Assembly (NCBI GenBank): GCA_017940445.1
Contig: JAGAYQ010000252.1
Location: 1 to 6,405, forward strand
From: Pyramidobacter sp.
GTDB taxonomy: Bacteria > Synergistota > Synergistia > Synergistales > Dethiosulfovibrionaceae
Length of the DNA: 6,405 bases
Reading direction: 5' to 3'
Shown: positions 5,212 to 6,405 of the stretch, in pieces
Layout of the letters: each line of letters starts with the position of its first letter
Position numbering within the stretch: position 1 is the first letter of the stretch
Notes under the pieces: model-generated
What the model saw: the letters and a program-made list of their open reading frames with translations, nothing else
Told to the model about the DNA's origin: nothing
Databases searched by the model: none
Position numbers and translations under genes: made by a program

Positions 5212-5215
5212 GCAT
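5181..5215. repeat. Heptamer array 2 (ATTACTC/ATGACTC type)
   Basis: Five consecutive 7-bp units on the plus strand: ATTACTC, ATGACTC, ATTACTA, ATGACTC and ATTGCAT, the last being degenerate. The array ends directly at the stop codon of the porin gene (5216-5218). The unit ATTACTA also appears in array 1 on the opposite strand, so the two arrays are inverted relatives. Confidence 0.75.
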
Positions 5216-6405
5216 TTACAGGTCGATGCGCGCGCCCAGCGAGATGATGTGGGCGTCGCAGCCGCGCGAACGGGCGTTCTCACCCTTTTCGCCGGCATTA
5301 TAGATCCACTTGTCGCTGACGTACATATACCCGTAGCCGATCGAGTACTCGACGTTCTTATTGCGGTACGAGGCACCGACCGTGTAGGTGCGACGCGTGC
5401 CCGTCGGGACCATGAAATCGTTGTACTGCGGATCGTGGGCCGATTCGGTGTCGTACACGAAACCGGCACGAATCGTCCACTTCGCGTTCAGCTTGTGCTC
5501 GATGCCGAACTGATAGCGCCAGCCGTTGCGCCAGTGCTTGTACTCAGTCATCGCGTACTCGCTCAGTCCGCCGAACATCATCTGATACGCCGCGGGGACC
5601 TTGACGTTGACCGTCAGATGATCGTAGGCGCTCCACATCGTCTTGATGGCATTGAACTCCATGCGCGTGCGGTCGTCGAACTTCCAGCCGATGCCGAACG
5701 TGAAGCTCTCCGGCATATGCTCCACGCCATGCGCAGTCGTGGGGATCACGCCGTAAGGCGAGTGCAGGTTGAGGTCTCCTTCAAGATCCACCTTCACTTC
5801 CGAGCGATAGAGGAACGCGAGCGACAGCTTGTCGCTCGCCTGCCAGTCAAGTCCCACGCCCCAGCCAAAACCGAAATCGTCGCCCTTAAGATCGATCCCC
5901 ATCTCGGTGCCAAGATTCACACTCTTGTCCATTTTCAGCTGCGCGTACATCACCTCGGCCGTCAGCCCGAGATGCAGATTTTTCGCCAGCTTGTACGACA
6001 CCGCCGGAGAGATCGACATCACCGCATATTCGGCGCTGCGGCTGCTGAAACGGCCGTACCAGCCCGGGTCATAGGTGCAACGCAAGCCGAAGCGCGCAAA
6101 CGCGCCAATACCGAACGTCCAGCGGTCGTTCAGCTTCTTGGCATAAAACAACGTCGGCACATAGGCTGGGTTGTTCTTGTTGTGCTCAGAGTGCTGGAAC
6201 GAGCCGTCGCTGTTGTAAAAGTCGGCCCAGCCGCGCGGCGCAATGTACGTCACCGCGCCCGAGAGCTGACCGCGGCCGTTGTCTTTGAGACGCCACAGGC
6301 CCGCCGGGTTGTAGGCCACCAGCGACGCTTCGTCGCTGAACATCATCGCGCCGGCCATGCCGACGCCGCGGGCGCTGTTTTCGTACACGGCAAAGCCGTC
6401 GGCCA
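5216..6405 (-). CDS. OmpP1/FadL-family outer-membrane protein, 5' end beyond the window
   Basis: 395 complete codons are visible, open to the right edge; the true start and signal peptide lie outside. An in-frame GTG at 6388 is not the start, because the frame continues upstream (A-D-G-F-A-V-Y-E) like the N-terminus of a mature FadL protein. The conserved hatch region is present: NSARGVGMAGAM (9-20), then DEASLVAYNPAGL (24-36) with the NPAG motif. The rest alternates aromatic and polar residues in beta-barrel fashion, with strands such as YRFDKG-free repeats of WTFGIGAF, FTFGIGWKF and YSIGYGYMY. It ends LGARIDL, with Leu rather than the common terminal Phe. Family members form 14-stranded barrels that take up long-chain fatty acids or other hydrophobic compounds; the substrate here is unknown. 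It shows that the host has an outer membrane. Confidence 0.92.
   Translation of the reverse strand, partial: ADGFAVYENSARGVGMAGAMMFSDEASLVAYNPAGLWRLKDNGRGQLSGAVTYIAPRGWADFYNSDGSFQHSEHNKNNPAYVPTLFYAKKLNDRWTFGIGAFARFGLRCTYDPGWYGRFSSRSAEYAVMSISPAVSYKLAKNLHLGLTAEVMYAQLKMDKSVNLGTEMGIDLKGDDFGFGWGVGLDWQASDKLSLAFLYRSEVKVDLEGDLNLHSPYGVIPTTAHGVEHMPESFTFGIGWKFDDRTRMEFNAIKTMWSAYDHLTVNVKVPAAYQMMFGGLSEYAMTEYKHWRNGWRYQFGIEHKLNAKWTIRAGFVYDTESAHDPQYNDFMVPTGTRRTYTVGASYRNKNVEYSIGYGYMYVSDKWIYNAGEKGENARSRGCDAHIISLGARIDL

Overview
The window is about 6.4 kb of GC-rich bacterial DNA. Every gene I can support lies on the minus strand, so the transcriptional order runs from high to low coordinate. An outer-membrane FadL/OmpP1-type beta-barrel shows the host is a diderm. 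Three of the five protein genes encode inner-membrane transporters of amino-acid-type solutes (AbgT family, LysE/EamB family, and an ESS/GltS-like protein). This would fit an amino-acid-fermenting diderm such as a member of the Synergistota, but that placement is a low-confidence inference from gene content and base composition, because no marker gene is present.

Layout in transcription order. (i) 6405-5216: FadL-type porin, 5' end outside the window. (ii) 5215-5102: short intergenic region made largely of AT-rich heptamer arrays in inverted orientation. (iii) 5101-4517: LysE-family exporter closely resembling the cysteine/O-acetylserine exporter EamB, with a weak hairpin after it. (iv) 4464-4289: tRNA-Ser(UGA) unit with a consensus promoter and a strong terminator. 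(v) 4261-2499: AbgT-family transporter with its own promoter, a palindrome in that promoter, and a strong terminator. (vi) 2498-1459: calcineurin-like metallophosphoesterase, with an 8-bp tandem repeat in its upstream region. (vii) 1458-1134: a regulatory leader of about 260 nt. (viii) 1133-1: ESS/GltS-like membrane transporter, 3' end outside the window.

The most interesting part is the leader at 1134-1428. It holds a near-consensus promoter, a 19-nt palindrome at the predicted transcription start, and a well-spaced Shine-Dalgarno sequence followed by a 23-codon ORF with three consecutive Ile codons. After these come a textbook intrinsic terminator and then a second Shine-Dalgarno and the transporter gene. 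This is the architecture of a peptide-dependent transcription attenuator controlling a transporter. I do not recognise the peptide or the RNA as a described class.

The genes do not form one operon. The tRNA, the AbgT gene and the ESS-like gene each have their own promoter. Terminators separate the tRNA, AbgT and ESS-like units. Only the porin and the EamB-like gene could plausibly share a transcript. No CRISPR array, insertion sequence or phage gene is visible.
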